From Azorinus chamasolen (lineage: Eukaryota; Mollusca; Bivalvia; Cardiida; Solecurtidae), in contig OY755243.1 of NCBI GenBank assembly GCA_963576725.1, positions 41,215,243-41,279,242 of the forward strand: a DNA stretch of 64,000 nt, written 5' to 3'. Below are positions 50,170 through 60,610 of the stretch, piece after piece. Under the pieces are notes generated by a model, which saw only the letters and a program-made list of their open reading frames with translations, had not been told where the DNA came from and made no database searches. Every line of letters starts with the position of its first letter. Within the stretch, counting starts at the first letter, position 1. The position numbers and the translations under genes are program-made.

Positions 50170-50236
50170 AATGGTTAAAAAATGAAGGGATTAGTCACAT
50201 GAGAAAAGCAAAAGCTAGTGTAATCCATATTAATAT

Positions 50237-50423
50237 TTAACCCTTTGAATGCTTTCCAAAACTCGCATGGTCCACAATAGTTTAACAGTACAGTAAGTTT
50301 GCCGAGGGAAGTTTGAATAAAAAATGTGCAAATCTTGTTAAGGACTCCTCTTGGAGCTGCCTGATCAGTGTCTACAATGCTTGCAAATTTCAGATAACTT
50401 GTTTTCTGCATTTCAAGGGTTAA
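50237..50423 (+). mobile_element. E2-type MITE
   Basis: TTAACCCTTTGAATGC start, GGACTCCTCTTGGAGCTGCC hairpin, GCATTTCAAGGGTTAA end. Confidence 0.72.
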
Positions 50424-50474
50424 ACAGACATCCCTAACAAACTAAGATAAACACATTATACTGGTAAAAACTAT

Positions 50475-50945
50475 TTGAAAAAGAGATGTTTGTAAAATAT
50501 GTTTACCCCAAGACCCCTGACCTTTGACCTAAAAAATAACAGTCTAATGGTCATGGCAAATTACCACAGCAAGTTTTGAAGATCCTAAGCCAAACCCTTG
50601 AGCATTTATTGAATGGAAATCATTTCACCAGTTCAGGTCATGGTGACCCTGACCTTTGACCTAGTGACCTAAAAACAATAGAGGTCATCTAGTGGTCATG
50701 ACAGATCATCAAAGCAAGTTTGAAGAACCTAAACCAAATCCTTGAGCAGTTATTGATCGGAAACCATTACACAAGTTAAGGTCATGGTACCTTGACCTTT
50801 GACCAAGTGATTTCAAAAACAATAGGGGTCATATAGTGGTCATGGCCAACCACAGCAAGTTTTAAGTTTATCAGTTATTGATCGAAATCGTTTGATCTAC
50901 CAACAGACAGACAGACTGACCGACATGTGAAAATGGGGGTATAAT
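50475..50945 (-). repeat. Composite repeat, TGACCTTTGACCT units
   Basis: AGAGATGTTTGTAAAATATG start, three units of about 145 bp with CCTTTGACCTA and AGTGGTCATGAC, then CAACAGACAGACAGACTGACC and GGGGGTATAATAA. Confidence 0.78.
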
Positions 50946-51109
50946 AATTGGATACATTTTGAAATTAATATTTTCCTGTAGTAGTTTTGAAATCTTGGTA
51001 TATGTGTTTACTTTCGCACTTGCTGGGTTGTACAAGCAATTGTTATATCCTTTCATGATACATTCTCTTTATCAAGTTGATTGTCTGTGATAAATATAAA
51101 ACATATATT

Positions 51110-51350
51110 TGACCCTTTACCTGATAGGGACACTTTTTGATTCCTTTGCAGAGTAGACCCAGATCAAACAGTTCCTGTAGGAGCCATGTGATCAGGGTTT
51201 GATTTGTTTTCTTATTACATGTATATGCTAAAGATTCCCTATTGTTTGCCATGGAAAATAAATTTCCCCATTTCATATTTTAAAACAAGAATTAAAATAA
51301 TTACTGTTGATATCGTGTGATACATGAATATTCACCAGGTAAAGGGTTAA
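51110..51350 (-). mobile_element. C-type MITE
   Basis: GACCCTTTACCTGATAGGG start, AGACCCAGATCAAACAG, TTCCTGTAGGAG core, CAGGTAAAGGGTTAA end. Confidence 0.75.
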
Positions 51351-51537
51351 CAATAAGTATGAAGGTAATACTTCTTATATTCCCCTACTATGACATTGAT
51401 GTATTATGCTATCTTGTGATCTTTGAGCAGTTTAAATAATTTGGGAAAAATTGCTTTACACAAAACTTGTCAAAATTCAACCAGACAATAAGCAAATTCT
51501 AAAACATATCTCAACACATTAACAAAATATTTTCATA

Positions 51538-51743
51538 TTAACCCATTGAAGGCAGAAATTTTAAAGTGGAATGGCCCACTGGTGTTTAACAGAGTAAATT
51601 CAGTATGGATGGGTATAATTTGCAAGTTTTTGAATGACAAACAGTTGAGACCCTGATCAGAGGATTCCTCTAGGAGCCCCGTGATTTGGTTCTACACTGT
51701 TCACAAATATCAGTGCACCTGTTTCTTGCATTCCAAGGGTTGA
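51538..51743 (+). mobile_element. E2-type MITE with an empty TTAA site
   Basis: TTAACCCATTGAAGGCAG start, CTGGTGTTTAACAGAGTAAA at 51580-51599 (the TTAA occupied in the 33 kb copies), TCCTCTAGGA core, TTCCAAGGGTTGA end. Confidence 0.78.
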
Positions 51744-51964
51744 ATATTTTTTCATTATAAACTCAACAGTCCTTTCATATGTGACAGCACACAACACAGA
51801 AACATTAAATTGTCAGCTTCCATTCTATTAATACTGTTATCTATCATTTAGATTCAAACAAGGTCAGGATGATCATTGCATCAGATCATAAGATGTTTTG
51901 AAATTAATCCTTGCTCTTGGTGGTCAAGTCAATCAAGATGGACTATCAAAGATACGAGTGTCCC

Positions 51965-52160
51965 TTAACCCATTCCCTCATATTGACGACTCTGTAAAAG
52001 TCACTTTGTGAAACCATTGTGATAATTAGAGCATTTGCTCCTATAGGAGCAAATGCTCTATTTATCACAATGGTTTCAAACTACAAAATTCTAAAATTCT
52101 CCTTTTTCTCTAGTTAATGCTCCTTTTCGGTAGATTTATTCAGAGGTATCTAAAAATGTG
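51965..52160 (-). mobile_element. TTAA-A type MITE, right end lost
   Basis: TTAACCCATTCCCTCATATTG start, GAGCATTTGCTCC-TATA-GGAGC palindrome, breaks off after GAGGTATCTAAAAAT. Confidence 0.83.
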
Positions 52161-52329
52161 CTACTACAGGCCAGTAGTATTCCAACAAAGGAAGAAATTT
52201 GAAATGTTCACTGCTGGTTACAAATCACAGAATGATTAACTTGAATGAAGAACAATCGAGTAAACATTTCTGCACTACTGTAGTGCATACTAAATCAGGC
52301 CAGTGGATTCAGAATACTGTGAAACTTTC

Positions 52330-52390
52330 ACATAGGCCATTTAGGGAAACTTGTCTTTAAATTCCAGTTTAGAGAGGTTTTACTGTGCAT
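52330..52390 (+). mobile_element. D/D2 right-end fragment
   Basis: CAGTTTAGAGAGGTTTTACTG and GT; no left partner. Confidence 0.45.
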
Positions 52391-52542
52391 TGAACAATGA
52401 AAACCCAATTTCTAAATAGATGGAGACATTTTCTATAACCACATATTTACTAGGCAAGCTTAAGGTAAAGGTAAGGCATGGGGAAAAATGCTCAGCATAG
52501 CAGTTACCGGGTAAACATGTCAAATTCAACTAATAAATGATA

Positions 52543-52750
52543 TACAGTAAAACCTCTATATAACGGCCACTCAATTACATCAAGTATTTTGTGTTAAAGG
52601 CAGGTGGTTGCTTAAAGCAATGTGAAAGTAAAACAGAACGCTCCAATAGGAGCGTTCTATTTTACTTTCACCTTGCTTTAAGCAGTCACCTGCCCTAAAT
52701 ACCAACTAATTAACACAATTTAGTGGCTGTTATAGAGAGGTTTTACTGTA
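52543..52750 (+). mobile_element. D element
   Basis: TACAGTAAAACCTCTATATAA start, GAACGCTCCAATAGGAGCG palindrome, GAGAGGTTTTACTGTA end. Confidence 0.9.
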
Positions 52751-52759
52751 TTCTTATCT

Positions 52760-52920
52760 TGTAATTCTTTACTTGATAAGCTGACCTTTTTATGTCTATG
52801 CAAACAGAGCAGGTCCAGATCAATATGTTCCTTTGGGAGAGTTCTGATCAGAGTCTGTTCTATTTGCTCTTATGATACAGAACCAGTTCCCTACTGTTTT
52901 CCATTGCAATGAATTTCTTT
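52760..52920 (-). mobile_element. C-type MITE fragment
   Basis: AATTCTTTACTTGATAAGC, GCAGGTCCAGATCAATATG, TCTGATCAGAGTCTGTTC. Confidence 0.55.
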
Positions 52921-52923
52921 ATT

Positions 52924-53345
52924 TTAACCCTTTACTCCTTAACCCTTACAATGCCGAGTTCTCAAGTGGACTATTCCAAAATTCAAACAGGTCAAGCTTA
53001 CAGTGAATATTTACGGTTTTTTCTATAGAAAAGTGTAGCATGACAAACCGTGCAGACCCTCTCATCTGGGTCTACACTGTTTGTAAATGTCATTAGTGTC
53101 TCCTGTCCCGCAGTGTAAGGGTTAAATATGACTTTCTATGCCTTTGCAAAGAGAGCAGACCCAGATCAGACAGCTCCTATAGGAGCCGTCTCATCAAGCT
53201 CTGCTCCATTTGCTTATGATATGATATACAGTATTGCCCTGACTAAAAACTCCTTCCTGTGTCCATGTGCCATTATAACAATTAATCTAATTATTATTCA
53301 CAATGTCATTATTTTTTACATTAATATACACAGAGTAAAGGGTCA
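52924..53345 (-). mobile_element. C-type MITE split by an E-type MITE
   Basis: TTAACCCTTTACTCCTTAA then insert; resumes TTAAATATGACTTTCTATGC, GCAGACCCAGATCAGACAG, CTCCTATAGGAG core, CAGAGTAAAGGG end. Confidence 0.78.
52939..53125 (+). mobile_element. TTAA-E type MITE nested in C
   Basis: TTAACCCTTACAATGCCG start; the hairpin is reduced to GCAGACCCTCTCATCTGGGT (inner palindrome lost); CGCAGTGTAAGGGTTAA end. Confidence 0.85.
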
Positions 53346-53600
53346 ATGTTTTCATACTTGTACAAGAATTGGAATTAATATTAAATCTTACATGAAAATT
53401 CATCTGGTGAAGGTTTAACGATATAACAACAATTACACAACCAAACACTACATTTCATACAGGATCTTGCACCTATTTTGTTGCTCTAAATACAAATAAC
53501 TGGATCTGTCCTAGTACAGTCTTAACCTTCCTTACACTGAAAACATCAAGTCTGCTAAATCCTTGACCTCTTACAATTTCTACTTACATCCGATTTGTTT

Positions 53601-53800
53601 TTAACCCTTTCCTCCATAAATATGCCTCTGTAATAACCACTTCTTGAAACCATTGTGATAAATAGAGCATTTGCTCCTATATCACAATGGTTTCAAACTA
53701 CAAAATTCTAAAATTTTACTTTTCTCTAGTAAATTCTCCTTTTGAGTAGATTCATTCAAAGAGGTTGGGTCTAAAAATAGCCTATGGAGGAATGGGTTAA
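53601..53800 (-). mobile_element. TTAA-A type MITE, right arm deleted
   Basis: TTAACCCTTTCCTCCATAAA start, GAGCATTTGCTCC-TATATCACAATGG junction, GGAGGAATGGGTTAA end. Confidence 0.82.
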
Positions 53801-53930
53801 GAAACTATTGACCAAATATCAAACAGCCTGGATCCTGATGAGACGCAGACTTACTCAATTTCTCATCTGGACCCAAGCTGTTTGCAAATGCTATATGGGT
53901 CATCCTTAGCATGAGCTGGTTTAATCCGAC
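53800..53930 (+). mobile_element. F2-type element fragment
   Basis: CAGCCTGGATCCTGATGAGAC, ATTTCTCATCTGGACCCAAG, CTGTTTGC; compare 61255-61461. Confidence 0.5.
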
Positions 53931-54318
53931 TGTTTTCAACAATGACATAACATCAGTGTTCATCTCAAGTGATAGTATTTGAATACAAGTAATTCTTTTA
54001 CACAACATTCAAGACTAAAAATAGACTTTATTGGCAAGAAATGAGATTTATTATGTTTTTCCTAAATTGAAACAGAAAAGAGAAAGATTTGAACTATAGG
54101 TTGAACATGAGTAAGAATACGCAGATCTGTACTTGTAAATGCAAGGATGATATATATATGTATGTACTTATACAATTTCCTGAAATGATGATTGGGCTAA
54201 ATCAGTCTCAGTAAGATAAGTAAGCATTCATAAGAAGTCGATTTTTCACTAATTTGTTATTTACTTTGATCTTAAAAGTCATTATCACTAGAAAAGTTCT
54301 CTTTGGAATTTTACTGCA
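53931..54318. other. No recognised feature
   Basis: AT-rich intergenic sequence. Confidence 0.4.
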
Positions 54319-54537
54319 TTAACCCTTTCCCTCATATTGACGACTTTGTAAAAGTCACTTTGTGAAACCATTGTGATAAATAGAGCATTTGCTCCTATAG
54401 GAGCAAATGCTCTATTTATCACAATGGTTTCAAACTACACAATCCTAAAATTTTCCTTTTCTCTAGTTACTGCTCCTTTTCGGTAGATTTATTCAAAGAG
54501 GTTGTATCTAAAAATAGCCTATGAGGTAATGGGTTAA
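54319..54537 (-). mobile_element. TTAA-A type MITE
   Basis: TTAACCCTTTCCCTCATATTG start, full palindrome, TATGAGGTAATGGGTTAA end. Confidence 0.88.
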
Positions 54538-54594
54538 AGTAAAACTTCAGTGTGTTTTTTTCTAACACTAAAATAAGTATCACAATTGGTCTTT

Positions 54595-55075
54595 TAGACA
54601 GGTGACAGCTTAATGCTGGGTGAAATCCATATAGAAGGCTCCCAGAGGAGCTGTGTGCATGACTTTCACCCTGCATTAACCCTTTCCCTGTTCTGTGTTT
54701 ATTCCACTTTTCAATACCTACTGAATATTGATTAACAAAATAGTTATAATAAATATGGAAGGTGGCACATTGTAGACATTTTAGAAAGCATAGAAACAGA
54801 CCTATCAAATTATATTAGCAAACAGAGCAGACCCTGATCAGACGGCTCCTCTAGAAGCCGTCTGATCTGGGTCTACTCTGTTTGCAAATGCGTGAAAACA
54901 CGTTTATATGAGGGAAAGGGTTAAGCAGTTGCCTACCTAAACAACAATTCTTCTTTACTAACAGCTTTGATTAGTGAGGTTTACCTGCACTTTTGTTCTA
55001 CATTAAGCAACCACCTGTTCTGATAGCCCTCCATATCTATTCACTAAGCAGTTGCTATAGAGAGGTTTTGCTGTA
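54595..55075 (+). mobile_element. D2 element split by a B-type MITE
   Basis: GACAGGTGACAGCTTAATGC, GGCTCCCAGAGGAGC centre, CACCCTGCATTAA; after the insert TTAAGCAGTTGCCTACC; end GAGAGGTTTTGCTGTA. Confidence 0.75.
54676..54924 (+). mobile_element. TTAA-B type MITE nested in D2
   Basis: TTAACCCTTTCCCTGTTC start, GCAGACCCTGATCAGACGG arm, CTCCTCTAGAAG core, CTGATCTGGGTCTACTC, GGGAAAGGGTTAA end. Clean TTAA duplication. Confidence 0.9.
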
Positions 55076-55518
55076 CAAGAAAATCCTCAAGAACTATCTT
55101 TCTTATGGCCCATATGATATACAGTCATCAATAGTAACATGAATATGTCTAAATGCATCGAAATATTGCCCCTTTTGCAAGACTTCTTAATTCAATTAGA
55201 TTTGATTCTTGGACTCAACAAATCCATTCATTGTGACTTTAAAATCTATGACTATAGAGTACTGAATTTAAGCTTCATAAAGTAAGATTTAATCTCCATT
55301 TCATTGCTAAACCCTTCGCCTGCTAAGCATGACATGACTGACCTTTGCAAACAGTATCTCATCGGGATCCATGCTTGTAGACACCTAGTCAATAGTTTCC
55401 AAAGTGTTTTAATAAATTCTTTAAAATTTTCAGCAGGCTAAGTGATCAGGTATACTGTTAACACTACTCTAAAATTAGTCTCTTCTCCTTGAAAACTGGG
55501 TAACCTCACATCAATGTG

Positions 55519-55757
55519 TTAACTCTTTACCCCTTTAAACATTTAGTACGAAATACAGATATAACGAAAATTAATGAGCTGAATTTTAAAATGGTATAAT
55601 GAACAAGGGAATATTCTAACATGGCAGAAACTATAGAATCATACAAATATCATTTCATAGACAAACACAGAAGACTCTGATAAAATGGCTCCTACAGGAG
55701 CCATCTGATCTGGGTCTTCTCTGTTTGAAAACTCGTTTATCTGAAGTAAAGAGTTAA
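55519..55757 (+). mobile_element. TTAA-C type MITE
   Basis: TTAACTCTTTACCCCTTTAA start, CATGGCAGAAACTATAG, CTCCTACAGGAG core, CTGATCTGGGTCTTCTC, AGTAAAGAGTTAA end. Confidence 0.78.
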
Positions 55758-55857
55758 ACAGATTGGATCTTGATCAGAGATTATTGTTATTTCTAAACTG
55801 GTTGGGATCTGAAGTGTCTGGTGTTTTCAGTACCGTTAAAAATTAACATGAAAAGTT

Positions 55858-56640
55858 TTATAGCAAAAAAAAATACCAAAAAAATTAATGATTAACAAAA
55901 CCAGATCTTTAACAATATCCATCAAATATAATAGCATGACACCCAATCTCAACTCACATGATGATGGAATACAATTAGTTTCTATGCTAAACTCCCAGAC
56001 AGTGAATACTGTCCTGTATCAGCTTCATGTCAACAATGTCTCTATAAGTCCCGTGGCAGATTCAATCTTTTTTTCTTTGCTACAGAAAGCATGATAAGAA
56101 AACCATACAAAATTTTCAAATCTAGATGACGAAAAGAATATAGATCCTGTAAAAATAGTCTCTTGTTTTTGATGTAGTTGTGCTGCCAAAACGGCTACAG
56201 TCAGCCATTCTATCACTAGAAGAAAATCTCTCTCTTTAAGCCATCCGCAAAATCCTGACTCAATGGGAGTAAATCCAGAAATGAAGGGAGACAACTAACT
56301 ACCATATTTCTAACATGGCAGTCTATTCTTCCCCATACTTTCCCCCCAATACTGTTCACTGGATGACACGCCTTCCAGAAGAAAACATGAGCTTGCTAAG
56401 TTTTAATTCCCTTCAATCTGAGTCTGTTCTCAAAGTGAAAGAAGAGGCATGGCTTTCAGATGACACTGGAAAAAACAAAAAAAATACAATACAATATAAT
56501 GACATACATGTGTTTTATTTTTGTTAGTTCAAGGGTAAAACTATGGGAATTGCTCACATATGAAGCTAACAATTGGCATGCGGCGAGTAATCCTCCGATT
56601 GAAAAGTTAACATATAATTCACTTAACTAAGCCAATTGCA
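55858..56640. other. Unique region, no gene recognised
   Basis: No known repeat. Overlapping frames of 68-89 codons (55888-56094 +, 56025-56294 -, 56315-56527 +) have no domain or splice pattern I recognise, so I do not call a gene. Confidence 0.4.
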
Positions 56641-56649
56641 CGTAAAAAT

Positions 56650-56850
56650 TCCAATTCATTTGACCTTGACCTTGCAGAGTGCATGGGCTGGGTGCGCAAT
56701 GAAAATATGGATGGTGGTTAATATGTATATGCAATTCCATGTAGCTATAGTGTTTACTGAGATAAGACCATGAAAAAACTGACAACCAACTGCACGTAAA
56801 AGCGTGCAAAACAAAATGCCCCCTGACTATCGTCAACGGGGGCATAAAAA
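56650..56850 (-). repeat. Composite repeat remnant
   Basis: TTTGACCTTGACCTTGC at the left; AATGCCCCCTGACTATCG and CAACGGGGGCATAAAAA at the right form a hairpin-like end. Confidence 0.55.
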
Positions 56851-56855
56851 TGAGC

Positions 56856-56885
56856 TGTGCCAAGCGAGTAGTTGCGCTTGGCACA
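56856..56885. repeat. Short perfect hairpin
   Basis: TGTGCCAAGCG, 8 nt loop, CGCTTGGCACA. No T-run follows, so no terminator claim; origin unknown. Confidence 0.7.
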
Positions 56886-56902
56886 TAACACGAACATAAA
56901 AT

Positions 56903-57109
56903 AAACATTATATTCATGGACAAACTAGTTATAATGATATATGAAGGTGGAACATTGTAGCCATTTTACAAAGTACAGAAACAGGACTACCAAATTCAAT
57001 AAGCAAAAAGAGCAGACCCTGATCAGACGGCTCCTATAGGAGCCGTCTGATCTGGGTCTACTCTGTTTGCAAATGCATGAAAAAGATTTTATATGAAGGA
57101 AAGGGTTAA
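56903..57109 (+). mobile_element. B-type MITE, left end lost
   Basis: ATTATATTCATGGACAAAC, GCAGACCCTGATCAGACGG arm, CTCCTATAGGAG core, GAAGGAAAGGGTTAA end. Confidence 0.82.
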
Positions 57110-57119
57110 TGATGACCAA

Positions 57120-57350
57120 AGGTAATACAGAAAGCTCCACAAGCGGTTGTTTAAAACACAAGTGGCTGTTTAACTGTACATGCAGTACATCTACATCATT
57201 TGAAATGCTGATTGTAGTCTATAAACCACTCTAAATCTCCTTTGGGAGCTTTCTGCATGACTTTCAACCTGAATTAAGCTGTCACCTGTCTGACAGGCAG
57301 GCACTAATATTAATTTCAATGTCCAGTTTAGAGGGGTTTATTGTACACTG
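57120..57350 (+). mobile_element. D2 element, rearranged
   Basis: TACAGAAAGCTCCACAAGCG, CCTTTGGGAGCTTTCTGC, CTGAATTAAGCTGTCACC, GAGGGGTTTATTGTA end. Confidence 0.5.
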
Positions 57351-57950
57351 TTTGGCACTCATATTTTATTATTCCACCTGACAGTTCCATAGTGACAGGT
57401 CTGAAATTTTACTGTTTATTGTTTACCTAGTTCATTCTTGTCACTTACAAAATTCATTTTTAAACTCATCAAAATGATACAGGCGAAGTCAATACCTTTT
57501 ATTTATACATTTACCATCCCATATTACTTCATACACCTTTTGGTTCAACATTCCAGGCATTACAGAAAAAAGTTTCGGAAAACAATGAACTTGGATGCTT
57601 GTAATAATTTTTTAACAGGACACAATTCTTGTATCCCTGGTTAAATACAAGAAAAAATCATCCTCAATTTGTATTACCTCAATACAAAGTCATACACTAG
57701 GTTTGAACCAACACTAGGTTTTGGTTCAAAGTAACAAAGCACAATAAAAAAGTACATAGAGGGCCATTACTCCTGAAAAAGTAGGTCAAATGCAACAAAA
57801 GTTAAATTTGTCTGTCATAAAGCCATACACCACGTTTCAGTTCAATGTGTCAAAGGCAGGGTTGGCAAAATCCATTGTCCTTATCATGACCTTATCAGAC
57901 ACAGGTTAAGAATGTCCTGACAGCACAAAAACATAAACATGAGCTCCGTG
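57351..57950. other. No recognised gene
   Basis: AT-rich. Near 57700-57850 it resembles the frequent bivalve repeat about CATACACCACGTTTCAGTTC; no coding evidence. Confidence 0.4.
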
Positions 57951-57954
57951 TGTT

Positions 57955-58300
57955 GGAGCGTTATACGCCTGAAATAACCTTGACCTTTGACAGACTGACC
58001 TCAAAATCAATAGGGGTCATCCCCTGGCCATGACCAACCTTCCAACTAAGTATGAATAATGAACTTATCAAGTTATTGAGCGGACAAGATTTTTGAGTTG
58101 AAGGTCACTATGACCTTGACCTTTGACAGACTGATTTCAAAATCAATAGGGGTCATCTATAGGCCATGACCTACCTTCAATTTACATATAAGGACTGTAT
58201 ATCTAATATGTGTCTAGTTATTGAGCGGGCAAACGGACGGATGGACAAGCACCATACCATATTAATACAACCAAAGTTACCTTAGGGCATATAAAAAGCC
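57955..58300 (-). repeat. Composite repeat, TGACCTTTGACAG units
   Basis: TGTTGGAGCGTTATACGCC start, two units with CCTTGACCTTTGACAGACTG and ATAGGGGTCATC, GGACGGATGGACAAGC, GGGCATATAAAAAG end. Confidence 0.75.
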
Positions 58301-58366
58301 AGTCTAATGATGGATGTATAAAATGTAGCTAAACTCAAGTAAAGAGCTAAGGATTAAAGAAACTTT

Positions 58367-58451
58367 CTACACACCTTCTGTTTCTGGGTCCACCACACTA
58401 CTGTCCGATTCCTCTCTTCTATAGCTGCTGACTCCTTCATCATCTGATTTT
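58367..58451 (-). CDS. RANBP3: RanBP3-type protein, terminal exon
   Basis: Acceptor TTTCTTTGCAG (minus strand). Codes KSDDEGVSSYRREESDSS plus VVDPETEGV and TAG at 58369-58367. It continues exon 59367-59530 in frame (split AAA Lys). An acidic, Ser-rich tail, as in vertebrate RanBP3. Confidence 0.8.
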
Positions 58452-58949
58452 CTGCAAAGAAAACAATTTTTAAATCGTTTTTACACGTTTATATTCTATG
58501 AGTCTCCTACTGAAGCTAGATTGCCTCTAATAGAGTCGAAAAATAGCCATACTTCTTGAACCTGTATATGTGTTTATTGTGATATTGACTTGAATCGTTT
58601 TGAACAACATCAAACAATTCTTTAAGGTATGTTTTTGACACTTTGAGATGCTAAATATCCTAAAACTATTTTTTCAGACATACCAACCGATTCATAGAAT
58701 CTTATTCTTCATATTTTGGTCTTTTCAGTGCAATACAAATAGTGAAAACAAAACAAGACCGTGTCAAAGATGCAGGATATCATTTCATAAAATGCCGTGA
58801 CAAAGATACACTATATGATTTGAAAGGAGACTGTGACAAATTTAATTTCCAAGTTAGTCGAAGTTAGTATTCCTCTCTTGATGCACTACATTCAATTGTG
58901 GGGACATAAAAGTTGCTGGCCAAAAATTAAGTACATCATTAAGGAAATT

Positions 58950-59173
58950 CTAACCCTATACTCTATGAATATTCAAGAAATCACGACATTGTGAATATTA
59001 GTTACCTGCATTTTTAAAATGGCATATGAACACAGGAATTTTTAGCCATAGAAGAAATGGTAGAAAGAGATCTGTCATATCATAAGCAACCAGAGCAGAC
59101 CCTGATCAGATGACTCCTACAGGGGCTCTGTGTGCAAAGATGTTAAAAGGTGTATCAATAGAGTAAAGGGTTA
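58950..59173 (+). mobile_element. TTAA-C type MITE in a RANBP3 intron
   Basis: CTAACCCTATACTCTATGAAT start, GCAGACCCTGATCAGATGAC arm, CTCCTACAGGGG core, AGAGTAAAGGGTTA end. Confidence 0.75.
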
Positions 59174-59366
59174 TCACTATTACAATACTGACAGTCCTTT
59201 CTGAATTCTAAAAACTAAGAAAGGTGAGACAAAGCAAACACAACTATCTGGAAAGTTACATAGAAAACTAAAATCTTATTTCACTGAAAATACGGAAAAG
59301 AAAAATATCCTTTAAAAGAAAGAGAGAGTAATTTTCTGATGGATTTAGATCTTTGGTCCTTCTTAC

Positions 59367-59530
59367 TTGGTTTTCTTTGCAGAGAAGTCTTCAGGTGGAG
59401 ATTCTGACTCTGCCTTTCTTTTCTCTGCTCCCTTGGTCCCAGCATCCTTGGACTGCTCCTCCTGGACCCTCAACTGCTGTACCCGCCAGTCTAGTGCACG
59501 ATGTATATTCTCACTGTCGTTGGGAGTTGA
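59367..59530 (-). CDS. RANBP3: RanBP3-type protein, penultimate exon
   Basis: Acceptor CATTCTCCAG, donor GTAAGA. Codes STPNDSENIHRALDWRVQQL then RVQEEQSKDAGTKGAEKRK and a K/E-rich segment ending SAKKTK. It covers the last helix of the Ran-binding domain (IHRALDWRVQQLR matches YAALHHRILALR of human RanBP3 from memory) and the charged linker. Starts in phase 0. Confidence 0.82.
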
Positions 59531-59549
59531 CTGGAGAATGGAAAATGAG

Positions 59550-60610
59550 CTGAATTTGGTAATACTAAGGAGCAATATAGCAGATGCAAATAATAATTTC
59601 AAACTGACATGATGCTGATTGATCCTATTAAGTTTCATGAAAATTCGACCAAAGGTCGTGTGGACAAAATTTTCCATGTAAAAATTTAAAGTCCCATAAC
59701 TCTGCAGAAAATCATCAAACCAGAACAGGAATAAGATATGCACAACTAGAGATGATGCTGATCAATCATGAAATTTAATGAATATCCAATAAAAGGTTTT
59801 GGAGAAACCATGTGGACCAAATTTTCTTTAGTTATGGAACTAATGTATGAATCTTCTTTCCATCATGCTCTTTCCATAAATGAAATGTCATGTCAATAGC
59901 ATCAGTAGAACAGGAGTTATTGATCGGACAGAAAAATGTAACAAAGGGCAATAACTCCAAAGTACTGAAGTCACAGTTATGGCCCTTGTACATGACACTT
60001 CCTCTCATCATGCTCTTTCTATGTATGATGTTTCAATCCAATAGCATGAGCAATATAGGGGTTATCGTCCGGACAAGAAAGTGTGAAAAATTAAAACGTT
60101 TGATCTTGAATTTTGACCCTGACCTTGAATTGTGACCTCGACCTTTGACACATGTGCCTAAATCCTGCTGTCTCCACATCAGCTTGCTAAAGGGAACATT
60201 TGTGCCACAGCAATTTGGAATCCTTCCAAGGGTTATACAGATGTGGAGCAGACATGAAAATTAAGGCTAAGAACATTTGACCTTGAATTGTGACCTTGAC
60301 CTTTGACTACTGTGCCTGATTCTTGCTGTCTGCACATCAGCTTGGTATGGAGTACATTTGTGCCAAAGCATTTTGAAATCCTCCCAAGGGTTTAAGAGAT
60401 ATGGAGCGGACAAAGGTTGTGGCTAAAAACATCTGACCTTGAACTGTGACCTTGACCGACATGCCTGAATCAAATGTTCTGCACATCGTTTTTGTTGAGA
60501 TGAACATTGGTGCCAAAGCATTTTGAAATCCTTCCATATTTGTGAGATATATGGAGCAGACAAGAGTGTGACACGACAGACGGACAACTCCACCAAAAAC
60601 AATGTCTCCC
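59550..60610 (-). repeat. Composite repeat, TTGACCTTGAATTGTGACC units (RANBP3 intron)
   Basis: CATAACTCTGCAGAAAATC unit at the left, then four units of about 150 bp with GAATTGTGACCTTGACC and GTGCCAAAGCATTTTGAAATC, ending GACAGACGGACAACTCC. Confidence 0.78.

Larger units (their letters stand above)
49555..50177 (-). mobile_element. C-type MITE carrying two D elements
   Basis: Host pieces: CAGACAGCTCCTGTAAGAGC and CTGTTCAGTTTGCTT (49590-49634), TAAATCCGATTCTACAGATT (49844-49961) and AAATGGTTAA (50170-50179). Confidence 0.75.

Noticed and set aside
7273..54537. Regular spacing of similar palindromes as a CRISPR-like or tRNA array
   Set aside because: The units are dispersed, in both orientations, flanked by TTAA or TA and have terminal inverted repeats; they are transposons in an animal genome.
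55888..56527. Possible gene in the unique 55.9-56.5 kb region
   Set aside because: Frames on both strands overlap, none exceeds 89 codons, and there are no domains or matching splice sites.
59363..59743. 126-codon minus frame beginning MHILFLFWFDD
   Set aside because: Only its 3' part (59367-59530) is a real exon of RanBP3; the 5' part is intron and repeat read through the acceptor.
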